Assembly: GCA_002746415.1 (NCBI GenBank)
Contig: NVXD01000016.1
Coordinates: forward strand, 1 to 64,000
Direction of reading: 5' to 3'
Length of the DNA stretch: 64,000 bases
DNA from: Flavobacteriaceae bacterium
Lineage (GTDB): Bacteria; Bacteroidota; Bacteroidia; Flavobacteriales; Flavobacteriaceae
The position numbers and the translations under genes were made by a program. The notes beneath the pieces are model-generated. The model ran no database searches, had not been told where the DNA came from, and saw nothing but the letters and a program-made list of their open reading frames with translations. Below, piece by piece: positions 1 to 7,504 of the stretch. Numbering within the stretch: the first letter of the stretch is position 1; the number at the start of each line of letters is the position of its first letter.

Positions 1-367
1 CACCGCTAAAATCATTAAAAAATTTAACTGCAGAAGCCTCGGGATAGTTTGAGATGCCAGAATGTTCCAAAAGTAATTTTGTGCCACCTTCATGGGGAGT
101 CAATTCCCACATTACAATGGTTTCTGTATCCGTATTTTGCACAACCCAGGTATACACAAGCGTATAAGGGTCTGCTTTTTTTACTTCTCCAGTAATTTCC
201 ATACAACCACGTTCTTCGGTAGCAGTAAAGGTGTATTTATAACCGCTTTCAGCCTTAAAATCGGCCTTAATGAACCATGCAGATATTTCTTCGGCTGTGG
301 AAATGGCACTCCATACTTTATCAATGGAATGAGTGAAAATGTGTTCTTTAGTGATTAAATCATTCAT
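1..367 (-). CDS. SRPBCC (AHSA1-like) domain protein, 3' end missing
   Basis: Reading the minus strand from the ATG at 367 gives 122 codons that stay open to the window edge, so the C-terminus is cut off. The N-terminus (MNDLITKEHIFTHSIDKVW) and the WFI, YTW and WELTP..GGTKL strands are typical of the AHSA1/START-like SRPBCC fold, small helix-grip proteins with a hydrophobic pocket. In many bacteria such genes are co-transcribed with an ArsR-type repressor; any such partner would lie beyond position 1. The gene is immediately downstream of a twin palindromic operator and a good Bacteroidetes promoter, so it is probably repressor-controlled. Substrate unknown. The open plus-strand frame over the same bases is a shadow. 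Confidence 0.85.
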   Translation of the reverse strand, partial: MNDLITKEHIFTHSIDKVWSAISTAEEISAWFIKADFKAESGYKYTFTATEERGCMEITGEVKKADPYTLVYTWVVQNTDTETIVMWELTPHEGGTKLLLEHSGISNYPEASAVKFFNDFSG

Positions 368-392
368 AACTGTTCGTTTTTTAGATTAATAT

Positions 393-449
393 GCAACTTT
401 ATGGTTGCAAATATAAATAATATAATTTATTACGCAACTATTTGGTTGC
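393..449. promoter_or_regulatory. Twin palindromic operator (ArsR-like)
   Basis: Two copies of GCAAC-N6-GTTGC lie at 393-408 (GCAACTTTATGGTTGC) and 434-449 (GCAACTATTTGGTTGC). Their start-to-start distance is 41 bp, about four helical turns. They overlap the -7 and -33 elements of the minus-strand promoter of the SRPBCC gene, the right place for repression. The sequence resembles the CAAC...GTTG palindromes of ArsR-family autorepressors. The bound protein is an inference because no ArsR gene is in the window. Confidence 0.7.
408..437 (-). promoter_or_regulatory. Bacteroidetes-type promoter of the SRPBCC gene
   Basis: On the minus strand TTG (435-437) is followed after exactly 19 bases by TATATTTG (408-415). 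This matches the -33 TTG / -7 TAnnTTTG consensus of Bacteroidetes sigma factor promoters. Both boxes overlap the two operator palindromes. The start codon at 367 is about 40 bases downstream of the -7 box. Confidence 0.7.
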
Positions 450-570
450 TTTAAACTAATTTTTCAATAAAAAAGAGCAAGGGGGGAGTACCAGTCATCG
501 AGTATATGGGATGCATTACACTAAAAAATGTCGATTTCCGTTATACAGACCTTAACCCAAATTAAATATA

Positions 571-1371
571 ATGAGAAAGAGTTTTATTAAAAATCTAGTT
601 TACGTATGTGTAGTGGTATTGGCCGTAAGTTGTAGTAAGGACAATGATGGTGCACCAGTAACACAGGAAATTACAGCTACTCAGGTACAAACTGTAGTAG
701 AAATTGATAATATTACCGGAATAGCAGATAATATTATTACAGATGTCTTTATGGATACCACATCGGCAACATCGAAAAGAAGCAGTCAAAAACAAACAGA
801 TTGTTATGAAGGTGTCTACACGGATTTAGGTTTTACATTAACCTTTGATAATTGTGATGGTGGTTCTGGTCATATTTTAGATGGCACAGTAAGTGTATCT
901 TATGAGGCGGGACAAGACATAATTACCACATTTACCGCTACTTATACAGATTTTGCAGTAGGAGATGTTTTAATTAATGGTACGCGTTCTTTTGACTTTG
1001 TTTACGGACAGGATGCAGGTTCTTTTTCCTTTGATGTTACGAGTAACTTGACAGTAGTACTTGAAAATGAAGATGTTGTAACGCTTGTTGGAACACAGGA
1101 ATTTGGATTTACGATTGGTGCAAATTTAGAAAGTATTGTATATACGCTTTCTGGAGATTGGACAGTAACTGTTAACAATGATACGTATGCTGTTGTTGTT
1201 ACGGAAACTTTAGAAGGTGATGTTTCTTGTACGTATTTAACGTCTGGTGTAATGTCTCTTTCAAAAAATGGTTTAACGGTATCAGTTGACTTTGGAGATG
1301 GTGAGTGTGATGATGCAGCCACGCTAACGTATCCTGATGGAACAGTCGAAAATATTACCTTAGATGACTAA
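571..1371 (+). CDS. Hypothetical lipoprotein, beta-rich
   Basis: A 266-residue protein beginning with a basic tip, a hydrophobic stretch and the lipobox AVSC, with Cys21 as the likely lipidated residue; the next residues SKDND are usual for Bacteroidetes lipoproteins. The mature part is rich in Thr, Val, Asp and Gly, with alternating hydrophobic residues suggesting beta structure, and has several Cys (in DCYEG, DNCDGG, VSCTYL, GECDD). Paired cysteines may form disulfides in the periplasm or at the surface. No family is recognised. It is monocistronic and followed by a terminator. Confidence 0.75.
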   Translation: MRKSFIKNLVYVCVVVLAVSCSKDNDGAPVTQEITATQVQTVVEIDNITGIADNIITDVFMDTTSATSKRSSQKQTDCYEGVYTDLGFTLTFDNCDGGSGHILDGTVSVSYEAGQDIITTFTATYTDFAVGDVLINGTRSFDFVYGQDAGSFSFDVTSNLTVVLENEDVVTLVGTQEFGFTIGANLESIVYTLSGDWTVTVNNDTYAVVVTETLEGDVSCTYLTSGVMSLSKNGLTVSVDFGDGECDDAATLTYPDGTVENITLDD

Positions 1372-1395
1372 TTCATAGTTATCCTTTAATAATAT

Positions 1396-1428
1396 AAAAA
1401 GCCTTGGTGAACAACTAGGGCTTTTTTA
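1396..1428 (+). terminator. Rho-independent terminator
   Basis: AAAAAGCC at 1396-1403 pairs with GGCTTTTT at 1419-1426, followed by a T run. It lies 25 bases after the lipoprotein stop and is nearly symmetrical, so it could also act on minus-strand transcripts. Confidence 0.75.
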
Positions 1429-1598
1429 TTTGGTATACTTTCATAGATGGATTGATGTATTGGGAATAGGAGTATTCTTGTAGTACTTAAAAAGTCTATT
1501 TTACATAATATAAATTATAGTACAAATACATTATTTACAGTTTTTAAGGGAATTCCCGTTTGTAGGCTATAATTCCAAAAAAAACAAAAAAATCAAGG

Positions 1599-2285
1599 CT
1601 ACACAAAATTTTGGAAACAACTTAAAACTAATTTTCTCAAACGCACACTTATAGGGATTCTATAGTCACCAATAATTATTTGATGTTCTATAATTTTATC
1701 TACTTTATGTTTAGCTACTATATATGATTTATGTGTTTGAATAAAATTATCTTCTGGTAATTGGTCTATGAAACTTTTTAAAGATATATGTGCAATTATA
1801 GCTTCCTCTAGTGTTACTACTTTGATATAATTTTGCATTGCTTCTACAAACAAAATATCATCTATTTTAATCTTTTTTAGCTGTTTTTCACTTTTTAAAA
1901 AGAGGACTTCATTTTCAGCATTATGGTTGTAATAGTTGTTGACTTTATTGACTGCTTGTAAAAAACGCTCAAATGAAATTGGCTTTACTAAATAATCCAA
2001 AACTTTATACGAAAAACTTTCCAAAGCATACTCTTCGTATGCAGTGGTTATAATGATTGAAGGAGAGTTTTTTAAACCTTTTAACCAATCAATACCTGAA
2101 ACTATAGGCATGTTGATATCCAGAAAAATTAAATCGATTTGATTACTTTCTATATAATGATTTGCTTGTAACGCATTCTTGCATAGTGCGATAACATTTA
2201 AAAATGAAATCTCATTACAATAGTCCGCGATACCTTCTCTTGCTATGGGTTCATCATCGATAATTAAACAGTTGAGTTGTTTCAT
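1599..2285 (-). CDS. LytTR-family response regulator
   Basis: This 228-residue protein has an N-terminal receiver (about 1-120) with the acidic pair IIDDE and phospho-acceptor Asp56 in LIFLDINMP, then a LytTR DNA-binding domain (about 130-228) with FLKSEKQLKKI..DILFVEA and the THKSYIV motif. It starts 8 bases after the LytS-type kinase gene, so the two form one operon and a two-component pair. LytTR proteins bind direct repeats upstream of targets. The divergent outer-membrane protein and M23 genes next door are candidate targets by inference. Confidence 0.93.
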   Translation of the reverse strand: MKQLNCLIIDDEPIAREGIADYCNEISFLNVIALCKNALQANHYIESNQIDLIFLDINMPIVSGIDWLKGLKNSPSIIITTAYEEYALESFSYKVLDYLVKPISFERFLQAVNKVNNYYNHNAENEVLFLKSEKQLKKIKIDDILFVEAMQNYIKVVTLEEAIIAHISLKSFIDQLPEDNFIQTHKSYIVAKHKVDKIIEHQIIIGDYRIPISVRLRKLVLSCFQNFV

Positions 2286-2293
2286 TTTTAGTC

Positions 2294-3316
2294 TTATAAA
2301 CGAATAGATAAGTCCACTATATAATTGTCCTTTTCCTTATTGATTTTCAGCTGATGTGTATCTGGGTATAATAATGATAATCGCTTTTGCACATTTGTTA
2401 ATCCAATTCCACCTACTACATTTTCATTAATTAGCTGATCATAACTGTTCGCTACATATAGATGAAGCTTCCCTCCCGCTTCTTCAATTTTTATTTTAAT
2501 TCTATTGGCACTACTATCTACATGATTACTGCAATGTTTAAAGGCATTCTCAATAAAAGGAATCAACAGCAAAGGAGCCATCTTTATTGTAGGATTCTCC
2601 AATTTCATATTGTAATCTAATAGAACGTCTGAGCCTCTACGAGTCTCTTCAATTTTGATGTATTTTGATACGTAATCTAGTTCTTTTTCTAATAGAATAT
2701 GAGTGCTACTTTCGTATAATTGATAGCGCAGTAGTCCAGAAAATTGAAGTAAAGTATCTTTAGCTAGTGTATTATTTTTACCAATTAAATGGTAGATACT
2801 ATTTATTCCATTAAATAAAAAGTGAGGATTTAATTGAGCCTTCAAATATTTCAGCTCTGTTTTGTAGGTTTCTTCTAAAAGATTTTGCTTTATTTTTTCG
2901 GATTTTTTGTATTCAAATTTAAGAATATAATAAAAACCAGCGCCACTGTACACTATGTGAACTATTAAATTAGTGATAAAACTTCCCTCTAATAATTCAT
3001 AATTTATTTTGTAAACACCATAAAGGACATAATCACAATACGTTTCAATTACAGAAATTATGATGATTAAAGAAATAGATAGTACAAAAAATTTCACCTT
3101 TTTATTATGAATATAAATCTTGGGGAATAGCCAAAAAACTTGTGTGTAAAATAAAATAGCATTAAAAATAAGTCCGTAAGTGTAGGCATAAGTTAAGCTA
3201 CCAGAAATAGTGCTAAAGCCATTCCAATTAAACTCCGATCCAAAGGCTATAAACCAAAAATTAAATAACCAAAACAATACGTGTGCAGCTACGATTACTA
3301 TTTTGGATGTATTCAT
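2294..3316 (-). CDS. LytS-type sensor histidine kinase (His_kinase, PF06580)
   Basis: From the ATG at 3316 the protein has 340 residues. A further 29 codons are open upstream, but the hydrophobic start MNTSKIVIVAAHV fits a membrane protein better. Four predicted transmembrane segments fill the N-terminal half. The kinase domain follows with LNPHFLFNGINSIYH (phospho-acceptor His in PHFLFN) and the ATPase segment PFIENAFKHC...GGIGLTNVQKRL. It lacks a separate periplasmic sensor domain, so the signal is probably sensed in the membrane. It is the cognate kinase of the LytTR regulator 8 bases downstream. Confidence 0.9.
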   Translation of the reverse strand: MNTSKIVIVAAHVLFWLFNFWFIAFGSEFNWNGFSTISGSLTYAYTYGLIFNAILFYTQVFWLFPKIYIHNKKVKFFVLSISLIIIISVIETYCDYVLYGVYKINYELLEGSFITNLIVHIVYSGAGFYYILKFEYKKSEKIKQNLLEETYKTELKYLKAQLNPHFLFNGINSIYHLIGKNNTLAKDTLLQFSGLLRYQLYESSTHILLEKELDYVSKYIKIEETRRGSDVLLDYNMKLENPTIKMAPLLLIPFIENAFKHCSNHVDSSANRIKIKIEEAGGKLHLYVANSYDQLINENVVGGIGLTNVQKRLSLLYPDTHQLKINKEKDNYIVDLSIRL

Positions 3317-3461
3317 TTTGAGTATTTTAAACAAAGGAAAGCATAATTTATTTGTGTTAACCCCTATCCCAACGTTCATCAATAAATAATCAACGGTTAT
3401 CAAATTATTATTATTTGAAACTTATTTTTCTGTTTTTTTGTTTCAAATTTTAATTATAAAA

Positions 3462-4175
3462 ATGAGAAAATATATTTTTGCATTTCTATGCATTGCTATC
3501 CTGTCCTATACTACTGGATTTGCCCAAACAGAAACAGATCCTAAAAACAGCAGCCTTGTGTTTTCAATAGGTTATAATTCGGGATCTTTAAAAAATTTAG
3601 TATTTGCACCTGTTTCTCGTTATGATTATAATGGTTTAGTCTATCAGTTAAAATATGCAAGTACTAGTAAAAAAGAAAATTTATTTGAAATACAACTAGA
3701 CTATTTAAATTCAGAATTAAAATCAGATTTAATTCCAGTACTTAATGCTAACTATTCTAAAATAGTACTAAATTTTTCCTATTTAAAACAAGTCTACAAT
3801 AAAAATAAGTTAGCAATACATGTAGGTTTACAATCACAAACAAATGTGTCTTCTTATATAAACTGGAAGGCCTATGATTTTCAACAAAAACTTGGAGTAG
3901 CAGGCCGTTTAACATTTCAAGCAGATGAAAAACAAACCCTGTCATCTAAACTAACCCTGCCTTTTCTTATGTGGAGAACTTCAACTTTCGAAGAAAATTT
4001 TTATTCATTAAAAAGTTATCAAAGCCTTTTGTGGAGTACTGAATATAAATATAAACTCTCTAATCATTTTGATTTCAATGTAAACTATAATTTTAATTAC
4101 GATAGGCTTCAAATTTCTAATGCGTATAGAGAACTACAACACCAGATTAACCTTGGTATTAACTTTAAGTTTTAA
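3462..4175 (+). CDS. Secreted or outer-membrane beta-barrel protein, unknown function
   Basis: The reading frame opens at a TTG at 3438, but the ATG at 3462 begins a clean signal peptide (MRKYIFAFLCIAILSYTTGFAQ, cleaved after AQ). The mature protein of about 215 residues has many Tyr and Asn and alternating polar and hydrophobic residues, and ends in a beta-strand closing with FKF, as outer-membrane barrels do. No family is recognised. It is divergent from the LytS kinase gene and only 6 bases upstream of the M23 gene, so it is probably co-transcribed with that and perhaps controlled by the LytTR pair. Confidence 0.7.
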   Translation: MRKYIFAFLCIAILSYTTGFAQTETDPKNSSLVFSIGYNSGSLKNLVFAPVSRYDYNGLVYQLKYASTSKKENLFEIQLDYLNSELKSDLIPVLNANYSKIVLNFSYLKQVYNKNKLAIHVGLQSQTNVSSYINWKAYDFQQKLGVAGRLTFQADEKQTLSSKLTLPFLMWRTSTFEENFYSLKSYQSLLWSTEYKYKLSNHFDFNVNYNFNYDRLQISNAYRELQHQINLGINFKF

Positions 4176-4181
4176 TTAATT

Positions 4182-4913
4182 ATGAAACATATAAAATTGT
4201 TTACGTATACTTTTTTTATAGTATTTATTTTAACACTAGTCTCTTGTACAAATACTTTAATTGGAGATGAAGGAAAACTAGACGAAGAGATTTATTTAAA
4301 CTACCAAACCAGAACAGATTTAGAATTACCTTTTGAAGAAGAATGGTATACATTTAATGGTGGGAAAACTCATTTTGAAGGTGCTCATCATTTTACTACT
4401 CGTGGCGGAGGTGAAAGATATGCTATTGATTTTTTAATAGTTGTAGACATAGAAGAAAGTACTGGTATATTAAGAAAGATGCATTCAGGCGATGGCAGGC
4501 AAAATGAAGATCATTATTGTTTTGGAAAACGGTTAAATGCTCCTGGTGATGGAAAAATAATAGAAGTTGTAAATAATGTTGAAGATAATCAACCCGGTAA
4601 TGAGAATAGAAATCGACCTGGTGGAAATTATATTATTATAGACCATTTAAACGGTGAACATTCAATAATGGCACACTTAAAAAAAGAGTCAATTATAGTT
4701 TCTGTGGGTGATACTGTTGTTAAAGGTCAAGAAGTTGGTAAAGCTGGAAATAGTGGTGCTTCATCTGCTCCACATCTACATTATCAGCTAGAAGGTTCAT
4801 CAGGATCTTTAAATGAATTGGGACTTCCTGCTCAATTTAATAATTATTATGAAGATAATATATTTATAGAAAAAGGAGAGCCAGTAAGAGGCGAAAAAGT
4901 TAGAAAGAATTAA
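4182..4913 (+). CDS. M23-family peptidase-like lipoprotein
   Basis: A lipoprotein with lipobox LVSC (Cys22). The M23/LytM fold is shown by YAIDF (Asp83), MAHLK (His165), the V..GD.V..GQ.VG..G.SG run, and PHLHYQ (His198, His200). Classical M23 enzymes bind zinc with His-xxx-Asp and the second His of HxH. Here the residue four before Asp83 is Arg79, with His69/His70 further upstream, so the first ligand is missing or shifted. The protein could be an active variant or an inactive peptidoglycan-binding or regulatory homologue. It sits in an apparent operon with the barrel gene 6 bases upstream. Confidence 0.8.
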   Translation: MKHIKLFTYTFFIVFILTLVSCTNTLIGDEGKLDEEIYLNYQTRTDLELPFEEEWYTFNGGKTHFEGAHHFTTRGGGERYAIDFLIVVDIEESTGILRKMHSGDGRQNEDHYCFGKRLNAPGDGKIIEVVNNVEDNQPGNENRNRPGGNYIIIDHLNGEHSIMAHLKKESIIVSVGDTVVKGQEVGKAGNSGASSAPHLHYQLEGSSGSLNELGLPAQFNNYYEDNIFIEKGEPVRGEKVRKN

Positions 4914-5113
4914 AAACACCTTTGTTTAGTGAAACATATCAATTTGTAGATGAATACTTTAAATCTATAGCTCGATATAAATGAAAAAATCAAGGTTACT
5001 TACTCCACACACATTCCCCTCCCCTCCTACTGTCACTTCAGGAAAAGAGTGTTCCATTACCTAGGAAGAAAAAACATTCTAGAAGAAAAATTAAAGTAAC
5101 AGAAGTACCAATT

Positions 5114-5173
5114 ACTTTGCTTTTCCAAAGCAAAGTTTCATAACGCCGTACATTATAGTACAAATATGTTTAT
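5114..5173. repeat. 60-bp dispersed repeat, copy 1
   Basis: This segment matches 29443-29502 at about 55 of 60 positions by eye, in the same orientation. The core GTACATTATAGTAC is itself palindromic. A 15-base piece of it (ATTATAGTACAAATA) also occurs at 1514-1528. Its right part forms the left arm of the 5139-5246 inverted repeat. Confidence 0.8.
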
Positions 5174-5246
5174 ATCCTAAAACGCCATCAGATTGCATTT
5201 TTGCTAGAATCATTGTTCATATTCGTAAGCTATAATTTGCGTTATG
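5139..5246. repeat. Long imperfect inverted repeat, attC-like
   Basis: The left arm CATAACGC...ATTATAG...AATATG (5139-5168) pairs with the right arm CATATTCG...CTATAAT...GCGTTATG (5218-5246), leaving about 50 bases between. The outer ends are AAC and GTT. It resembles the hairpins at 22.7-26.8 kb and the architecture of integron attC sites. It lies 225 bases after the M23 stop. A terminator role is less likely because no T run follows. Confidence 0.6.
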
Positions 5247-5325
5247 AAAAATTGCCGCACAGCCAACTGCATATTACTTTGATAAAATTGAAATATTACG
5301 ACATTTTATTTTATACCCAATTATC

Positions 5326-5341
5326 TCCCGAAGTTTCGGGA
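5326..5341. repeat. Short perfect palindrome
   Basis: TCCCGAAGTTTCGGGA is an inverted repeat with 7-base arms around GT. With the next palindrome (TGCCTGTCGGCAGGCA, 5361-5376) it lies downstream of the propeller gene that ends at 5468. Short GC-rich palindromes of this kind are common between genes in AT-rich Bacteroidetes. They may be transcript-end hairpins. Confidence 0.65.
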
Positions 5342-5360
5342 CTCAGCCAACATTAAAATC

Positions 5361-5376
5361 TGCCTGTCGGCAGGCA
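5361..5376. repeat. Short perfect palindrome
   Basis: TGCCTG-TCGG-CAGGCA is a stable 6-bp stem with a four-base loop. It is 20 bases from the previous palindrome and shows no long T run on either strand. Confidence 0.65.
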
Positions 5377-5467
5377 TGAAAGCAAAACTTTTGTGCTGTT
5401 TTCAAATACACTCTTAATTTTGACCTAACCATAAGCAACAAAGCTGTTGATGCACTTTCCATATGGA

Positions 5468-6367
5468 TTATTGTTTAGGTCTAAGATTCTCAATAATCTG
5501 AGCATCCACCCAATAAGGTTTTCCTACCCAATTAGTACTTCCATCTTCTTTAATCTCCCATTCACCTCTCGAGAAAAATAGATATTTTCCATCGTCTGTC
5601 ACATGTACGCCACTTTCCTGGAGCTCTGTGTTTATTTGAGCTCCCATGTTCATTGCTGGTAACCAAGAACCGTCTTTCGCTCTAAAACTAATATAGAGAT
5701 CAGAACCACCATATCCGTCTTCTCTTACAACATCCCATAACAAATAGGATTCATCCGGAGCAATATTGGGGTGGGCAATCCATGTTCCGGTGTTGATTTC
5801 CTTGCCCATTTTTTGGCGGGGTTCATATTTGCCGTTTATAAGGCGTGAATAACTGATAGCGCCAATGGTATCTGGTCTTTCAAATTGATCAAAGAAAAAA
5901 GTTCCTCTGTCTGATTCAGATATCCCCATGATATGTTTATCTGTAAAAGGGGACCCCATACTTATGAGTTCGGACCAGCCCGTGTCGGTTCGTTCCCTAT
6001 ATTTATTTCCACGGCGTATCTTAGTACCATCCTTAGAGAAGTTTGGCCATTTTATATCGGTCTCAGATTCGTTCCCCCATTTATTATTTTCATACCGAAT
6101 TACAAAAAAGGTGCGTTTTTCATATTTGCCATTTTTTCTAGAGAAATAGTACTTCTTCTTATCTGGTGAAAATGTACCACCTTCAAAACGCCCTTCTGGA
6201 GAAACAATGCTAGGAGCAAAAATTTTAGGGGTTAAACCCGGTGGTTTTTCTCCAAAATAGCGATCTTCTACGGTTGGATGGCTAGCATCTTTTCCGATTT
6301 TTTCTTGTGCAAAAGCTATATTGATTGAAATGGCAAATGCCAACAATACTAATTTCGTTGTTTTCAT
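5468..6367 (-). CDS. Secreted PD40/TolB-like beta-propeller protein
   Basis: A 299-residue protein with signal peptide MKTTKLVLLAFAISINIAFA. The mature part begins YFGEKPPGLTPKIFAP and then shows repeated blades of the type FSPDKKKYYFSR, PDESYLLWDV and DDGKYLFFSR, typical of PD40/WD40-like propellers of Bacteroidetes periplasmic or surface proteins. It is the downstream member of three tandem paralogues (with 6501-7382 and the C-terminal half of 7505-9517), sharing the phrases GYG.SDLYISF, DGSWLPA..MG and W.DAQIIE.LRP. The set arose by duplication. The bound ligand is unknown; there is no catalytic motif. Confidence 0.8.
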   Translation of the reverse strand: MKTTKLVLLAFAISINIAFAQEKIGKDASHPTVEDRYFGEKPPGLTPKIFAPSIVSPEGRFEGGTFSPDKKKYYFSRKNGKYEKRTFFVIRYENNKWGNESETDIKWPNFSKDGTKIRRGNKYRERTDTGWSELISMGSPFTDKHIMGISESDRGTFFFDQFERPDTIGAISYSRLINGKYEPRQKMGKEINTGTWIAHPNIAPDESYLLWDVVREDGYGGSDLYISFRAKDGSWLPAMNMGAQINTELQESGVHVTDDGKYLFFSRGEWEIKEDGSTNWVGKPYWVDAQIIENLRPKQ

Positions 6368-6500
6368 GTTTTCTTCCTTTTTGATATCTAATGAACTTGT
6401 GTATGGTTTCGTTGCGTGTTTAAGCGACTAATTAAACAAATAAGAAACGAACTTGGCGGTAGTTATGTTTATACTCTTTAATTTTCACATAAAATCATTG

Positions 6501-7382
6501 TTATGGTCTTAACTGTTCAATGATCTTAGCATCAACCCAATATTTTGTTGTTTCCCAATATGTACTTCCATCTTCTCTTACTTTTTCTTCTGACCTTCCA
6601 AAAAGTAAATATTTTCCATCAGGTGTTAACCTCGCACCATTTTCTACTAGCTCTGAATTGATCTTATCTCCCATATTAATAGCAGGACCCCATGAACCAT
6701 CTTGCTGTTGAAAACTGATATAATTGTCAGACAAGCCGTATCCATCTTCTCGCTCGCTACCCCATATTAAGAAGGATTCATCTGGTGCTATAAATGGATG
6801 GGCTGTCCATTTTCCTGAGTTAATGTGCTTACTGAGTAATTTTGGTTCTTCGCGCTTACCGTCTATAACCCTTGAGATGCGGATTACGTCATTACTTTTA
6901 TAATCATCAAAAACAAAAGTCCCTTTAGAAGATACTGACAACACCATAATACCCCAATCTTTTCTGTCAAACATTGGACCTAGACTTTTAATTTTTGACC
7001 AACCAGAGTCTGTACGTTCAATATAGTTATGCCTTGAGTATAATATGTTGCTATTTCCAGGATTATGCTTAAAACTATATTTATTAACTCTATAAGAATT
7101 TCCTTCATTCCGATACACAATAACAGCTGACTGAAAGGGGTCATTCCTTGAGTAAGTGAAGTAAAACTCTTGCATATCCAGAGAGTCCTCATTCCCTAAT
7201 TTCCAATCTTGAGAAGTGTTTTTTTTAGGAATAAAAATTTCAGGAGTTAATCCTGGTGGTTTATATCCAAAGTAAATATTTTCTTCTATTGATGAGTTGC
7301 TCTCTTCTGATTTCTTACTGTCACAAGAATAAAAAAGTACGATAAACACTAGTGTAAAAAATAAAATTAAATAATTCCTCAT
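6501..7382 (-). CDS. PD40-like beta-propeller lipoprotein
   Basis: The ATG at 7382 starts MRNYLILFFTLVFIVLFYSC, a lipoprotein signal with Cys20; a TTG two codons earlier is less likely. The mature protein repeats the layout of its neighbours: YFGYKPPGLTPEIF, then blades with APDESFLIWGSEREDGYG, DGSWGPAINMGDKIN and TPDGKYLLFGRS, and the end YWVDAKIIEQLRP. Unlike the other two copies it is lipid-anchored. There are 118-133 bp between the three genes, so each may have its own promoter. Confidence 0.8.
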   Translation of the reverse strand: MRNYLILFFTLVFIVLFYSCDSKKSEESNSSIEENIYFGYKPPGLTPEIFIPKKNTSQDWKLGNEDSLDMQEFYFTYSRNDPFQSAVIVYRNEGNSYRVNKYSFKHNPGNSNILYSRHNYIERTDSGWSKIKSLGPMFDRKDWGIMVLSVSSKGTFVFDDYKSNDVIRISRVIDGKREEPKLLSKHINSGKWTAHPFIAPDESFLIWGSEREDGYGLSDNYISFQQQDGSWGPAINMGDKINSELVENGARLTPDGKYLLFGRSEEKVREDGSTYWETTKYWVDAKIIEQLRP

Positions 7383-7504
7383 GTACAATTTGTTTTTTAA
7401 TTACCGCCAACTGGGTAATATCCTGATTTACTGATGATTATATTATCAACGCTTAAAGAGATTTGCTAGTCCTTTTTTCTGTGTTAATGCACATGTGATA
7501 TGGA

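Larger units (their letters stand above)
4914..5467. other. 554-bp gap rich in inverted repeats
   Basis: No credible gene on either strand. It holds a 60-bp unit repeated near 29.44 kb, a 108-bp imperfect inverted repeat (5139-5246), and two short perfect palindromes at 5326-5341 and 5361-5376. It separates the plus-strand M23 gene from the minus-strand propeller genes, so both transcripts end in it. Confidence 0.7.

Noticed and set aside
92-358. Open plus-strand frame of 88 codons
   Set aside because: The minus strand over the same bases encodes a clear SRPBCC protein.
5139-5246. Reading the inverted repeat as a simple terminator of the M23 gene
   Set aside because: It lies 225 bases after the stop, has a ~50-base loop and no adjoining T run.
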